NCBI RefSeq assembly: GCF_006716565.1 | Contig: NZ_VFPG01000001.1 | Location: 2,294,001 to 2,358,000, forward strand | DNA length: 64,000 bases | Reading direction: 5' to 3' | Origin: Nocardia bhagyanarayanae | GTDB taxonomy: Bacteria > Actinomycetota > Actinomycetes > Mycobacteriales > Mycobacteriaceae | Notes under the pieces: model-generated | Databases searched by the model: none | What the model saw: the letters and a program-made list of their open reading frames with translations, nothing else | What the model was told of the DNA's origin: nothing | Position numbers and translations under genes: made by a program | Shown here: positions 54,498 to 63,914 of the stretch, piece after piece | Numbering within the stretch: position 1 is the stretch's first letter | Layout of the letters: each line of letters opens with the position of its first letter

Positions 54498-55379
54498 GTG
54501 ACAACCATCGAACGACCTCCGGGTCGGATCGAACCGGGTGATTCTCCGGAGCGCACCGATCTGGAGCAGGCCGTCGAGGATCTGAAAGGTCTGTGGCGGC
54601 GCCATCCGCAGCGGTCGCTGGAAACCCTCGGCAGGCAGGTGATGCTCGGGCGCGACGCGATGATCGAACTGTTCCGCGCGATCGTCGCCCGGCGCTTCCC
54701 GTACCACGAGTTCATCCGGCAGTGCGCCTTCATGTCGAGCGTCTCCGCCGCGCCGACGGTGTTCGTCGCGATCCCGATCGCCGTCGTCGTCTCGATTCAG
54801 GTCGGGGCGTTGGTGAATCAGGTCGGCGCGACGACGTTCATCGGCGCGGTCGCCGGACTCGGCATCATCCGGCAGGGTGCGCCGCTGGTCACCTCGCTGA
54901 TGATCGCGGGCGCGGTCGGCTCGGCGATCTGCGCGGACCTCGGGTCGCGCACCATCCGCGAGGAGATCGACGCCATGATGGTGATGGGCGTCGATCCGGT
55001 GCGCAGGCTCGTCGCGCCGCGTCTGGTGGCGGCGGTGCTGGTCAGCATGCTGCTGTGCGGGTTCATCGTGTTCGTCGGCTTCGCGACGGCCTACATGTTC
55101 AACGTGTACGCCCAATCCGGCACGCCGGGTTCGTTCATCGGCTCGTTCGCGTCGTTCGCGGTGGCCAACGATCTCATCGTCGCGCTGGTGAAAGCCGCCA
55201 TCTTCGGCGCGCTCACCGCGATCATCGCCTGCGATATCGGATTGCACGCCAAGGGCGGTCCCGGCGGTGTCGCGAACGCGGTGAACTCCGCGGTCGTCAC
55301 CTCGGCGCTGATGCTCTTCGCCACCAACATCATCCTCACCCAGCTGTACAACACGCTGTTTCCGACGAAGGTGATCTGA
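54498..55379 (+). CDS. yrbEA: YrbE-type (MlaE-family) permease A of the mce importer
   Basis: A multi-pass inner-membrane protein of 293 residues, first gene of the mce operon. It carries the MlaE/YrbE coupling motif EEIDAMMVMGVDPVRRLVAPR (about residues 155-175), where the MceG ATPase is thought to dock, and hydrophobic segments along residues 75-290. With YrbEB it forms the transmembrane pore of an ABC-type lipid import system. The N-terminal ~45 residues are charged and cytosolic. GTG at 54498 is used: it begins just ahead of the conserved region and only a distant AAAGGA supports it, so the exact start is less certain. It ends one base before the start of YrbEB. Confidence 0.9.
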   Translation: MTTIERPPGRIEPGDSPERTDLEQAVEDLKGLWRRHPQRSLETLGRQVMLGRDAMIELFRAIVARRFPYHEFIRQCAFMSSVSAAPTVFVAIPIAVVVSIQVGALVNQVGATTFIGAVAGLGIIRQGAPLVTSLMIAGAVGSAICADLGSRTIREEIDAMMVMGVDPVRRLVAPRLVAAVLVSMLLCGFIVFVGFATAYMFNVYAQSGTPGSFIGSFASFAVANDLIVALVKAAIFGALTAIIACDIGLHAKGGPGGVANAVNSAVVTSALMLFATNIILTQLYNTLFPTKVI

Positions 55380-55380
55380 G

Positions 55381-56244
55381 GTGGGTACGAAGTACACCCC
55401 GCCCGCCCTGAAACCATTCCGGGCAGTCGGTACCGCGGTCGCCGTGCCGTACCGGGCGAATCAGCGACTCGGCCACCAAGCCATCACGTTCTTCCAGGCG
55501 CTGGGCGCGATTCCGTACGTGCTGAAGCACTATCGCAAGGAAGTGCTTCGACTGACCGCCGATATCGGTTGGGGCAACGGCTCGCTCGTCGTCGGCGGCG
55601 GCACGGTGGGCGTGGTGATCATCCTGTGCGCGTTCGGCGGCATCACCGTCGGCATGGAGTCGTTCACCGCGCTCAACCTGCTCACGATGGGCCCGCTGAC
55701 CGGCGCGATCTCCGGATTCGCCACCACGCGCGAGCTGGCTCCGATCCTGGCGACGCTGGCCTTCGCCATCCAGGCCGGCTGCCGGTTCACCGCGCAACTC
55801 GGCGCGATGCGGATCTCCGAGGAGATCGACGCGCTGGAATCCATTGCCATCCGGCCGCTTCCGTATCTGGTGAGCACCAGGATGATCGCGTCCACGCTCA
55901 CCATCGTCCCGCTCTACACGGTCGGCCTGGCCATGGCGTACCTGGCGACCAAGCTCTCCGTGCTCTTCCTCGGCGGCACCTCGGCGGGCACCTACGACCA
56001 CTACTTCTTCCAATTCCTCATCGGGACCGATGTCTTCTTCTCGCTGCTCAAAGTCGTCGTCTTCGTGCTGCTCGCGTCGTTCATCCAGTGCTACTACGGC
56101 TATGTCGCCTCGGGCGGGCCGGAGGGCGTGGGCGTCGCGGCCGGTCAGGCCATCAAGATGGTGATCGTCGTGATGGTCTTCGCGAATCTGTTCATGACAC
56201 TGGCCATCTGGGGCATCGACCCCGGCTTCCGGATCTCGGGATAG
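55381..56244 (+). CDS. yrbEB: YrbE-type (MlaE-family) permease B of the mce importer
   Basis: A 287-residue membrane protein paralogous to the previous one and translated from a GTG directly after its stop. The MlaE motif reads EEIDALESIAIRPLPYLVSTR (about residues 142-162). Hydrophobic spans cover residues about 60-85, 98-130, 165-200, 215-240 and 255-275. It is the second half of the permease dimer for Mce-mediated lipid uptake. It is followed 9 bases later by the first Mce protein gene. The family is certain; substrate class (sterol, fatty acid, mycolate) cannot be read from the permease. Confidence 0.9.
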   Translation: MGTKYTPPALKPFRAVGTAVAVPYRANQRLGHQAITFFQALGAIPYVLKHYRKEVLRLTADIGWGNGSLVVGGGTVGVVIILCAFGGITVGMESFTALNLLTMGPLTGAISGFATTRELAPILATLAFAIQAGCRFTAQLGAMRISEEIDALESIAIRPLPYLVSTRMIASTLTIVPLYTVGLAMAYLATKLSVLFLGGTSAGTYDHYFFQFLIGTDVFFSLLKVVVFVLLASFIQCYYGYVASGGPEGVGVAAGQAIKMVIVVMVFANLFMTLAIWGIDPGFRISG

Positions 56245-56253
56245 GGGCCGCGC

Positions 56254-57678
56254 ATGCTTCTCGATCCCAGTGGCCGCGGGCCGAGCGCCCGCCAGCTCTC
56301 CCTGGCCGGTCTCGCCATGCTGACGGCCACCGCGATTCTGCTCGGCCTGCTGATGCTGCGCTACAACGGCTTCTTCGAGGACAAGGTCCGGGTGACCGCC
56401 GAACTGACCAGCACCGGCGACGGCCTGCCCACGCGGGCAGACGTGAAGTTCCGCGGCATGGTGGTCGGCACGGTCGCGGGCGTCGAGGTGGTCGCCAAGG
56501 GGGAACGGCAGCGCGCCGAGATCCACCTGAAACCCGCCGTCGCGCCGACGATTCCGGCCGGTGTCACGGCCAGAGTGGTGCCAAACAACCTGTTCGGCGT
56601 CACCGCGATCGAACTCGTCGACAACGGGTCGGCGGGCGCGAAACTGGCCGCCGGAGCGGTGATCCCGGAGGACACCAGCACCTCGACGATGCAATTGCAG
56701 ACCACGCTCACCGTCCTGCGCGACGTGCTCGACAACATCCAGCCCGAGAAGCTCGGCCGGGTGCTCGCGACCCTCGCCGCCGCGCTCGACCCCGCCGCGC
56801 GCGTACCGGGTTCGACGATCGAGCGGCTGGACCGCTGGGTCACGGAAGTGCGCGCGATCCCCGGCGTCGGCGAACTGCTCGGCGATCTCGGCCGGGCCAC
56901 GACGGAACTCAGCAAGTCGGCTCCCGACCTGGTGGGCGTGCTCGCCGAGTCGGTCACGGCGGCACGGACGCTCACCGAGCGCCGTGACAACCTCGTCGCG
57001 CTGCTCGCCAACGCTGGCAGCACCATCGACTCGGTCAACTCGCTGTTCGCCAGAAACCCGGACGCGGCAAAGGATCTCGTCCCCGGCTTGGACGAGCTGT
57101 TCGGCAGTCTGGCCCAGGACCCGCAGGCCATTCCGGACACCGCGCGCAACCTCAACGCGTCGCTGGCGAAGCTGGCCACCGTGTTCCACTTCGGCCCGAG
57201 CCGCCAGATGGTGTGGAAGATGGACGTCAGCTTCACGCCCTTCCAGCAGTACACCGCAGCGGACTGCCCGTCCTACGGTTACCTGACGGGCCCCCGATGC
57301 GGCGGTCCGACGGTACCGGAAGTCGCGCCGGAGCAGGAGTATCCCGCGCAGTTGCAGCCGCGCTGGCTCGACGCCGCCGGACCGCGGCCGACACTCGCCA
57401 TCCCGGGAATCGAAGTGACCCCTGCACTTCCGGGCCTCCCCAGTCTGCCCGTGATTCCCGGCCTCGAGATTCCCGGTCTCCCCGCGATTCCCGGAATCAC
57501 CGTGCCCGCCACGGGCACTCCCGCCGCGCGGCCGATCGCGGGCGGCCGGGGGCACGCCGGAGTCGCGGCGATCGTCGGCGGCCAACCGACCGCCGCGCAA
57601 CTCCTGCTGCTGACGCCGCTGCTGGCCGGCGGGTCGGTGACCGTGTACGACACCTCGCACACCGAAGGGGGCAACTAG
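56254..57678 (+). CDS. mceA: Mce protein, first of six (MceA)
   Basis: A 474-residue substrate-transfer protein of the Mce family. One N-terminal membrane anchor (residues about 17-36) precedes the MlaD/Mce domain (about 44-120, with DVKFRGMVVGTVAGVEV) and a long helical region to about 330 that would build the periplasmic tunnel. The C-terminal tail is unusual: residues about 385-425 repeat Pro-Gly/Leu/Ile units (LPGLPSLPVIPGLEIPGLP..), a flexible or extended arm. The gene follows YrbEB closely and its TAG directly abuts the next ATG. It should sit in the cell envelope bridging the inner and mycolate membranes. Confidence 0.9.
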   Translation: MLLDPSGRGPSARQLSLAGLAMLTATAILLGLLMLRYNGFFEDKVRVTAELTSTGDGLPTRADVKFRGMVVGTVAGVEVVAKGERQRAEIHLKPAVAPTIPAGVTARVVPNNLFGVTAIELVDNGSAGAKLAAGAVIPEDTSTSTMQLQTTLTVLRDVLDNIQPEKLGRVLATLAAALDPAARVPGSTIERLDRWVTEVRAIPGVGELLGDLGRATTELSKSAPDLVGVLAESVTAARTLTERRDNLVALLANAGSTIDSVNSLFARNPDAAKDLVPGLDELFGSLAQDPQAIPDTARNLNASLAKLATVFHFGPSRQMVWKMDVSFTPFQQYTAADCPSYGYLTGPRCGGPTVPEVAPEQEYPAQLQPRWLDAAGPRPTLAIPGIEVTPALPGLPSLPVIPGLEIPGLPAIPGITVPATGTPAARPIAGGRGHAGVAAIVGGQPTAAQLLLLTPLLAGGSVTVYDTSHTEGGN

Positions 57679-58701
57679 ATGAAATCCGGAAGAGCCCTCG
57701 CGGGCTTCGGCTTCTTCGCCGTGCTGGCCATCACGCTGACCTACACCATCTGGTCGACCCTGCAGCGCTCGGTGCCGGGTGACACGCACACCTATTCGGC
57801 GACCTTCTCCGATGTGATGGGCGTGCGGGTCGGTGACGACGTCCGCATGGCGGGCGTGCGGGTCGGCCGGGTCGACCGGATCGATTTCGACGACGACTAC
57901 AAGGCGGTCATCGACTTCCGCATCCAGGACCGGCAGCGACTGACCACATCGACCAGAGCGCTTGTGCGATACCAGAACCTGATCGGCCAGCGTTATATCG
58001 CGCTCGTCCCCGGCAAGGAGGAGGGCGATCCGCTGCCGCCCGGCGGCCACATCTCGCTGGCGAACACCGAACCGTCCTTCGACGTCTCGGCGCTGCTCTC
58101 CGGTTTCGAGCCGCTGTTCAGCGTGCTGCAACCCGACCAGGTGAACTCGCTGTCGGAGACGCTGATTCAGGCGTTGCAGGGCGACGGCGTCTCGCTGAGC
58201 GCCCTGATCACCCAGGCCGCCGATCTGGCGGGCACCTTCGGCCAGCGCGACCGCATCCTCGGCGAGGTGATCACCAACCTGAGCAGCGTCATCGCCGGAT
58301 TGGCCAACCGCTCAGCGGAATTGGAGACGCTCATCGCTCAGTCCAGGGCACTGGTGGAGGCGCTCTACGCCGAAGGCGAGTCGCTCAAGCAGTCCGTCGA
58401 TCTGGTGGCGAAGTCCACCGACTCCCTGGTCTCGCTCATCGCCCAGGTGCAGCCCGACCTCGCCGGGGCACAGAACGACGCCACCACCGGCATCGCGATG
58501 CTGCTGCTCAACGGCGCCGCGCTGGACAAGGCCGCGGTGCAGTTCCCGACCCTGCTCAACGCGCTGGCCCGCTTCACCAGCTACGGCGCGTACGGCAACG
58601 CCTACATCTGCCGCCTCGACGTCTCGCTCTGGGGCGTGCTGCTCCCGCCGGGCTTGTTCTCGCAGGTCGGCGGCGAATCCCAATCGGAGGTCTGCCGATG
58701 A
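57679..58701 (+). CDS. mceB: Mce protein, second of six (MceB)
   Basis: A 340-residue Mce-family protein. Anchor helix at residues about 6-25, Mce domain at about 35-120 (SDVMGVRVGDDVRMAGVRVGRVDRIDFD), then the helical tunnel-forming region with a cysteine pair near the C-terminus (YICRLD.., SEVCR). The ATG starts immediately after the MceA stop and the TGA overlaps the MceC start (ATGA), so all are translated as one unit. Length is normal for MceB. Confidence 0.9.
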   Translation: MKSGRALAGFGFFAVLAITLTYTIWSTLQRSVPGDTHTYSATFSDVMGVRVGDDVRMAGVRVGRVDRIDFDDDYKAVIDFRIQDRQRLTTSTRALVRYQNLIGQRYIALVPGKEEGDPLPPGGHISLANTEPSFDVSALLSGFEPLFSVLQPDQVNSLSETLIQALQGDGVSLSALITQAADLAGTFGQRDRILGEVITNLSSVIAGLANRSAELETLIAQSRALVEALYAEGESLKQSVDLVAKSTDSLVSLIAQVQPDLAGAQNDATTGIAMLLLNGAALDKAAVQFPTLLNALARFTSYGAYGNAYICRLDVSLWGVLLPPGLFSQVGGESQSEVCR

Positions 58702-59711
58702 TGGCTCGGATTCGGTTGCCGAGATATTCGACGAACCGCTATCTCTGGCTCGGCGTGCTCGCCGCGGCGTTCGTGGCGCTGCTGCTGGTCGGATCCAGCG
58801 TGGTGTCCGAGGCGCGGCTGTCGGACAAGACGATCAAGGCCGAGTTCGCCCAGGCGGCGGGCCTGCGGCCGGGCGCGACGGTCGACGTGTCGGGCATCGA
58901 GGTCGGTCAGGTCCGAGCCGTGCGGCTGGACGGTGACAAGGTTGTCGTCGACCTGCGCGTGCGCCGCGATCTGCGGCTCGGGCCGAACGCGCGGGCCGCG
59001 CTCGAGATGTCGACCATCCTCGGCAGGCTGCACATCGAACTCACGCCGGGCGACGGAAAGGGACTGCCGGACAACACCATCCGGCTGTCCAACACTTCCG
59101 TTCCGTACAACCTCGGCAAGGTCATCCAGGACCCGCAGTACAAGTCGTCCTTCGAGCGGATCGAGCGGATCGATCCCGGCAAGCTGCGCCAGGCGCTGGA
59201 TGTGTTCGACCAGCAGATGGGCGACTCACCGCAGCTGACCGTCGCCGCGCTGGACAGCATCGGCGCGCTGGCCAAGGTGATCAACGACCGTCGCGACGAG
59301 GTCGACCTGCTGCTGAAGAGCATGGACGAGGTCTCGCAGCTGGTCGCGGACAACCAGAACAGCGTGCTGCTGCTGCTCACCCGCGGCGAGGCGATCGGCA
59401 ACGCGGTCGCGCTGCGCCAGGACCTGCTGCGCCAGCTGCTCGACAACGTCGCGGCGCTGTCGGCCCTGCTCCAGGAGATGGGCATCGAGAACAACGACCA
59501 GCTCGGGCCGCTCATCCAGAACCTGAACACGATGACCGAGGGGCTGGAGAAGAACCGGGAGAACCTGGACCGGCTGTACGAGATCATGCCGGTGGCCATG
59601 CGGCAGTTCAACAACGCGCTCGGCAACGGGCCGTACGGCGAAGTCTGGGCGCCATGGGTCTTCCCGGACAACTGGCTGTGTTTCGCGCAAGCGGTACCGG
59701 GGTGCAACTGA
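58698..59711 (+). CDS. mceC: Mce protein, third of six (MceC)
   Basis: A 337-residue Mce-family protein: anchor at residues about 15-37 (LWLGVLAAAFVALLLVGSSVV), Mce domain at about 42-125 (AAGLRPGATVDVSGIEVGQVRAV), helical region to 300, and a short C-terminal domain with two cysteines (WLCFAQAVPGCN). The start overlaps the MceB stop by four bases; a second ATG follows at once. The stop overlaps the next gene (TGATG). It lacks the long Pro/Ser-rich tail found on some MceC proteins. Confidence 0.9.
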   Translation: MMARIRLPRYSTNRYLWLGVLAAAFVALLLVGSSVVSEARLSDKTIKAEFAQAAGLRPGATVDVSGIEVGQVRAVRLDGDKVVVDLRVRRDLRLGPNARAALEMSTILGRLHIELTPGDGKGLPDNTIRLSNTSVPYNLGKVIQDPQYKSSFERIERIDPGKLRQALDVFDQQMGDSPQLTVAALDSIGALAKVINDRRDEVDLLLKSMDEVSQLVADNQNSVLLLLTRGEAIGNAVALRQDLLRQLLDNVAALSALLQEMGIENNDQLGPLIQNLNTMTEGLEKNRENLDRLYEIMPVAMRQFNNALGNGPYGEVWAPWVFPDNWLCFAQAVPGCN

Positions 59712-60808
59712 TGACGATTCGTGGAGTCTCGAAGCTGGCCGCCCTGTGCGTGGCCGCGGCCGTGAGCAGCGGCTGTTCGCTGCTGCCCGAGAGCGTGAGT
59801 TCGCTACCCGACCGATATCTAGGCGAACAACTGCGGATCAGCGCGGATTTCGAGAACGTGGCGGGCCTGTACGCCGGCAACGAGGTCGCCGTACTCGGCG
59901 TGCCGGTGGGCCGGGTCGACACCGTCACCGCGCGCGGCAGCTACGTCGAGGTCACCATGTCCATCGACAAGGACGTGAAGGTGCCGGCCGACGCCATCGC
60001 GGCGCTGGTCTCACCGCAGCTGATCACCAACCGGCACGTCGAGCTGGCCCCCGCCTACACCGGCGGCCCGGCCCTCGCCGACGGCGCGCACATCCCGCTC
60101 GCGCGCACCAGGACGCCGGTCGAACTGGACCGGATCCTGGAGAATTTCGACCAGCTGGGCGCGGCGCTGAAAGGTGACAACGAGAGCGGCCCGATGGCGA
60201 GCCGGGTGCTGTTCCCGCTGCTCGACGGCAACGGCGACCGATTGCGGGAGACGCTCGACTCCCTCTCCGCCGCGTTCGAGGTGACTCTCGCCAACAAGGA
60301 CCAGATCGCCAACACCATCGTCGAGCTGAACGAGATCACCCACGTGATCGCGTCCAACGATCAGACGGTGCGCGACTTCAGCGGCAGGCTCACCGAATTG
60401 GTGCGTTTGATGGGCGAGCAGTCGCCCGGCCTGCACGCGGTGCTGACCCAGCTCAACGATTTCGTGAACAACACCGCGACGGTGGTGGGACAGAACCGAG
60501 ACCAGTTGGCAGGCGCGCTCACCCGTTTCGTCGCGATCACCGAGCAGATGCGCGCGAACTCGCGTCAGCTCATCGAGATCGTCGACGTCACACCGCTGTT
60601 CTTCGAGAACATCACCAATGCGATGAGCCGCGAGCATCAGGCCGTCCGGCTGCACGGCTTGCTCGACAAGGCCGTGCTGGATGGCGAGGCGCTCGCGTTG
60701 TTCTGCGAGCGGATTCAGCTGCGGCTGGACGGCTGTCGCACCGGAAAGATCCAAGACATGGGACCGGATTTCGGTCTCACCGCCGCACTGCTGGGGATCG
60801 CGAAATGA
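59711..60808 (+). CDS. mceD: Mce protein, fourth of six (MceD), with lipobox-like signal
   Basis: A 365-residue Mce-family protein. The ATG at 59711 lies in a TGATG overlap with MceC and begins directly before the signal peptide; an in-frame start 57 bases upstream would bury that signal and is rejected. The signal ends in VSSGC (Cys22), a lipobox-like site, although in well-studied mce operons only the fifth protein is a lipoprotein. The Mce domain follows (about 40-125, FENVAGLYAGNEVAVLGVPVGRVD), then the helical region and two further cysteines (LFCERIQLRLDGC). The stop overlaps MceE (ATGA). Confidence 0.88.
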   Translation: MTIRGVSKLAALCVAAAVSSGCSLLPESVSSLPDRYLGEQLRISADFENVAGLYAGNEVAVLGVPVGRVDTVTARGSYVEVTMSIDKDVKVPADAIAALVSPQLITNRHVELAPAYTGGPALADGAHIPLARTRTPVELDRILENFDQLGAALKGDNESGPMASRVLFPLLDGNGDRLRETLDSLSAAFEVTLANKDQIANTIVELNEITHVIASNDQTVRDFSGRLTELVRLMGEQSPGLHAVLTQLNDFVNNTATVVGQNRDQLAGALTRFVAITEQMRANSRQLIEIVDVTPLFFENITNAMSREHQAVRLHGLLDKAVLDGEALALFCERIQLRLDGCRTGKIQDMGPDFGLTAALLGIAK

Positions 60809-61917
60809 GGACGAAGGCGGCGTTGCGCCGCACCATCGCGGCCGGGTTGGCCGCCGCGAGCATCGGCGCGGCGACCGGCTGCGCCGTGACCGTGGACAAC
60901 GTGCCGCTGCCCAAGCCGGGCATCGGCGCACCCGGATACAAGATCCACGCCGCGTTCCGCGACGCGCTCAATCTGCCGGATCGCGCGCACGTGAAGATCG
61001 GCGGCACCGATATCGGCGTGGTGACCGCCATCAGCACCACCAACTTCCTCGCCGACGTGGAAATGGAGATCCGCGAGGACATCCGGCTGCCGCGCGGCAC
61101 CACCGCGGAATTGCGCCAGGCCACCCCGCTCGGCGACATCTTCGTCGCCATGACCCTGCCCGCCGCGCAGGACAGCACGGAGATGCTGCGCCCTGGCGAC
61201 ACGATCGGCACCGAGCACACCTCGGCGGGCGCGTCGGTGGAGCAGCTGATGGTCTCGATCTCCATGCTGCTCAACGGCGGTGGGCTCAATCAGGCCGCCA
61301 AGATCACCACCGAGATGAACTCGATGTTCGCCGGGCGGGCGCCGCAGCTGTCGCACCTGCTCATCGAATTGAGCAGCGCCATCGATGCGCTGAACCGGCG
61401 CACCGCCGACATCGACAGCGTGCTCTCCGGCATCAACTTGCTGACCGGCGAATTGGCGGCGCGCAAAGCGGAACTCGGCGCGGCGGCCGACACCTTCCCC
61501 GCGCTGCTCGGCCTGTTCGCCGAGAACAACAGGGACATCTCGGCATTGATCGGCAAGGTGTCGGTGACCATGTCCGCGCTCGGCGATTTCACCGAGACCA
61601 CCGGGCCGGAGTTCGTCGGCCTCTTCGACAGCATCCAGCGGCTGATGTCCGGATTCACCCAGATGGGCGAGGAATTGGGGCTGGCGCTGGAACGCTTCGA
61701 TCAGATGTATCCGTCCGTCATGGCGTCGTTCGACGGGCCGAATCTGTCGGTGGGGGCGACGGTTTCGTACCTCAGCCTGGGCGCGCTGACCGACCCGAGC
61801 GGCAGCCGTCCGCCGGAGCTCGGTGACGTGCCCGCCTTCATCGGCAGCCTCGCGCAGGTCATCGAGAAGGTGATCGGCAGGCTCAACAGCCCGCCGCGCA
61901 CGGAGGGCGGACGATGA
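60805..61917 (+). CDS. mceE: Mce-family lipoprotein, fifth of six (MceE)
   Basis: A 370-residue Mce lipoprotein. The N-terminal signal (RRTIAAGLAAASIGAATGC, Cys29) ends in a lipobox. It is followed by the VDNVPLPKPG stretch characteristic of MceE/LprK-type proteins, the Mce domain (about 45-125, DRAHVKIGGTDIGVVTAI) and the helical tunnel region. In the current model of Mce complexes the six proteins form a hexamer with a central lipid channel; this is the classic lipoprotein member. The start overlaps the previous stop by four bases, as does its stop with the next gene. Confidence 0.9.
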   Translation: MRTKAALRRTIAAGLAAASIGAATGCAVTVDNVPLPKPGIGAPGYKIHAAFRDALNLPDRAHVKIGGTDIGVVTAISTTNFLADVEMEIREDIRLPRGTTAELRQATPLGDIFVAMTLPAAQDSTEMLRPGDTIGTEHTSAGASVEQLMVSISMLLNGGGLNQAAKITTEMNSMFAGRAPQLSHLLIELSSAIDALNRRTADIDSVLSGINLLTGELAARKAELGAAADTFPALLGLFAENNRDISALIGKVSVTMSALGDFTETTGPEFVGLFDSIQRLMSGFTQMGEELGLALERFDQMYPSVMASFDGPNLSVGATVSYLSLGALTDPSGSRPPELGDVPAFIGSLAQVIEKVIGRLNSPPRTEGGR

Positions 61918-63092
61918 ACATCCCGCTCTGGAATTACTTGGTACACAAGCGCATCACGGTCGCCAACATCGGCCTGGTGCTCGTGCTGGTCGCGGGCTCG
62001 GTCTACCTGAGTTCGCAGGTGCTGCGCTTCGATCCGGTGCCGAACACGTACCTGGTCACCGTGCAATTGCAGACCTCCGGCGGGTTGCTGGCGAACAACG
62101 ACGTCACGTTCCGAGGCACCAGGGTCGGGTTGGTGCGCGAGGTCAGGGTGGCGGACGTCGGTATCGAGGCCATCGCCGAGATCCAGTCCTCGGCGCGCAT
62201 CCCGGTCGGTGGCACGGTCGCGGTCGGGCGCCTGTCCGCCGCAGGTGAGCAGTACCTGGACTTCCGGCCGGACTCCGACACTGGTCCCTACCTCGGCGAC
62301 GGCGATGTGGTGCCGGTGTCGCGCACGAAGGCCCCGGTCTCGGTGCAGTCCGTGCTGACGAACGTGAGCGGCATGATCGGCGGGCTGAACCCGCAGCGGC
62401 TCACCGTGATCGTCGACGAGCTGGACAAGGCGCTGGCGGGCGGCCCGGATCGCCTGCGCAACATGATCTCCGGCATCAGCAGGGCAATGGCGGGTCTCAA
62501 CGACCTGCTCCCGCAGACCAGGCAGTTGATCGAGAACCTCGAGATCATCGCGGAGACCACCTCGCACGCCCAGCCCGACCTGACGACCCTCACCACCGGC
62601 GCGGGCGCGCTGTTCGAGCAGCTGACCGCCGCCGACCAGGAGGTCCGCCGCTTCCTCGACCTAGCGCCCGGCCAGCTGGCAACGCTGGGCGGCTTCGTGG
62701 CCGAGACCGAGGATCCGGTGACCAATCTGGTGACGAACTTCGTGGCCATCACCAAGTCGGCGAAGCTGCGCCAGCCCGCCATCGCGGCGCTGTTCCCCGC
62801 CCTGCGCACCGGCACCGAGGCGATCGGTATCCCGGCGCACGACGGCGCCTTCCACACCCTCGTCGACCCCTGGCCTCGGCCGACCTGCGACTACGAGACC
62901 ATCCCGGTCGTGCCGACGCTGGCCACCACCGACACCAGGGTGCGGCTCTACAACTACTGCGTCACCAACAACCCTGCGCTCCAGGTGCGCGGTTCGGCCA
63001 ACGCGCCGCGGCCCAACGTGCCCGACAACGGTTCCGGCCCGCCGCCGGGCGTGACCGGAAACGAACTGTCCCGACCCGTTCCCGGGCGATAG
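61914..63092 (+). CDS. mceF: Mce protein, sixth of six (MceF)
   Basis: A 392-residue Mce-family protein with an uncleaved anchor (residues about 15-37, ITVANIGLVLVLVAGSVYLSS), the Mce domain (about 47-130, LQTSGGLLANNDVTFRGTRVGLVREV), helical region to about 290, and a C-terminal domain with two cysteines (RPTCDYETIP.., LYNYCVTNNP) ending in a Pro/Gly-rich tail. It closes the hexamer set. The ATG overlaps the MceE stop (ATGA). It is followed 12 bases later by the Mce-associated protein gene. Confidence 0.9.
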   Translation: MNIPLWNYLVHKRITVANIGLVLVLVAGSVYLSSQVLRFDPVPNTYLVTVQLQTSGGLLANNDVTFRGTRVGLVREVRVADVGIEAIAEIQSSARIPVGGTVAVGRLSAAGEQYLDFRPDSDTGPYLGDGDVVPVSRTKAPVSVQSVLTNVSGMIGGLNPQRLTVIVDELDKALAGGPDRLRNMISGISRAMAGLNDLLPQTRQLIENLEIIAETTSHAQPDLTTLTTGAGALFEQLTAADQEVRRFLDLAPGQLATLGGFVAETEDPVTNLVTNFVAITKSAKLRQPAIAALFPALRTGTEAIGIPAHDGAFHTLVDPWPRPTCDYETIPVVPTLATTDTRVRLYNYCVTNNPALQVRGSANAPRPNVPDNGSGPPPGVTGNELSRPVPGR

Positions 63093-63104
63093 GAAGGAAA
63101 AGCC

Positions 63105-63908
63105 ATGAGTGACAACGATGTCGACAACGGCGCCGCGCCCGAAGCGGAGGATAGCGGGTCCGCGGATTCGACCGCCGCGGTTGCCGAGGCGCAGGCCGCG
63201 CCGTCCACCGAGAAGTTCGCCCAGGGCGGAAAGGCCGCTGGGGTGGAGTCCGGGGTCTCCATCGACAAGGTCGGCGGGGATGCGAAAGACGCTGCGCCGC
63301 AGCATGATCAGCGGATGCGGGAGTCGGCCGACGAAGCCTCCGGAGACGGGAAACCTGCTGCGGTGGGGCCGAGCTGGCGGGACCGTCTGAAGATCCCCGG
63401 TGGCACGAAGGGCCTCGTCGCGGCACGCGCGGCCGTGGCCGTCCTGCTGGGCGGCGCGATCGCCTCGACCGGCTACTTCTACGTGCAGAACAAGAACAAC
63501 GAGGCCCTGCTGGCCGCCCACGAGGAGGCCAGGGCGGCGGCCTGCGCGTACGCGCCCGTGCTCGCCAACTACGACGCCAAGAACCTCGACGCCTACTTCA
63601 CCGCGGTGCTCGACGGCGCGACCGGCGACTGGAAGAAGCAGTTCGACGACACCAGCCGCGAGCTGAAAGAGGTGCTGTCCCAAGGCGAGGTGGTCTCCAA
63701 GACCAACGACGTGCAGTGCGCGGTGAAGACCGGCGACGAGACCTCGGCCGAGGCGATCGTGGTGATCGGCCAGACCATCACCAGCGTCGGCACCCAGGGC
63801 AAGCCCGCGCCCGGCCAGCTGTCCATGGTGATGCGCATGGCCAAGGTGGACGGTAAGTGGTTGGTGAACAAGGTGAACTCGCCGCTGGTCCCCGCGCCGC
63901 AGCAGTAG
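63105..63908 (+). CDS. Mce-associated membrane protein
   Basis: A 267-residue protein with an acidic, Ala/Glu/Asp-rich disordered N-terminus (residues 1-95), one transmembrane helix (about 104-126, GLVAARAAVAVLLGGAIASTGYF), and an extracytoplasmic C-terminal domain of about 140 residues. That domain fits the Mam family, an NTF2-like fold that stabilises Mce complexes in mycobacteria (family knowledge). AGGAAGGA lies 6 bases before the ATG. It is the last gene of the operon and is convergent with a minus-strand gene 7 bases away. Only one Mam gene is present, where many mce operons have two or more. Confidence 0.75.
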   Translation: MSDNDVDNGAAPEAEDSGSADSTAAVAEAQAAPSTEKFAQGGKAAGVESGVSIDKVGGDAKDAAPQHDQRMRESADEASGDGKPAAVGPSWRDRLKIPGGTKGLVAARAAVAVLLGGAIASTGYFYVQNKNNEALLAAHEEARAAACAYAPVLANYDAKNLDAYFTAVLDGATGDWKKQFDDTSRELKEVLSQGEVVSKTNDVQCAVKTGDETSAEAIVVIGQTITSVGTQGKPAPGQLSMVMRMAKVDGKWLVNKVNSPLVPAPQQ

Positions 63909-63914
63909 GTTCCG

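Noticed and set aside
59654..59710. Earlier start for MceD overlapping MceC by 57 bases
   Set aside because: It would place 19 residues before the signal peptide; the TGATG-overlapping ATG at 59711 is the natural start.
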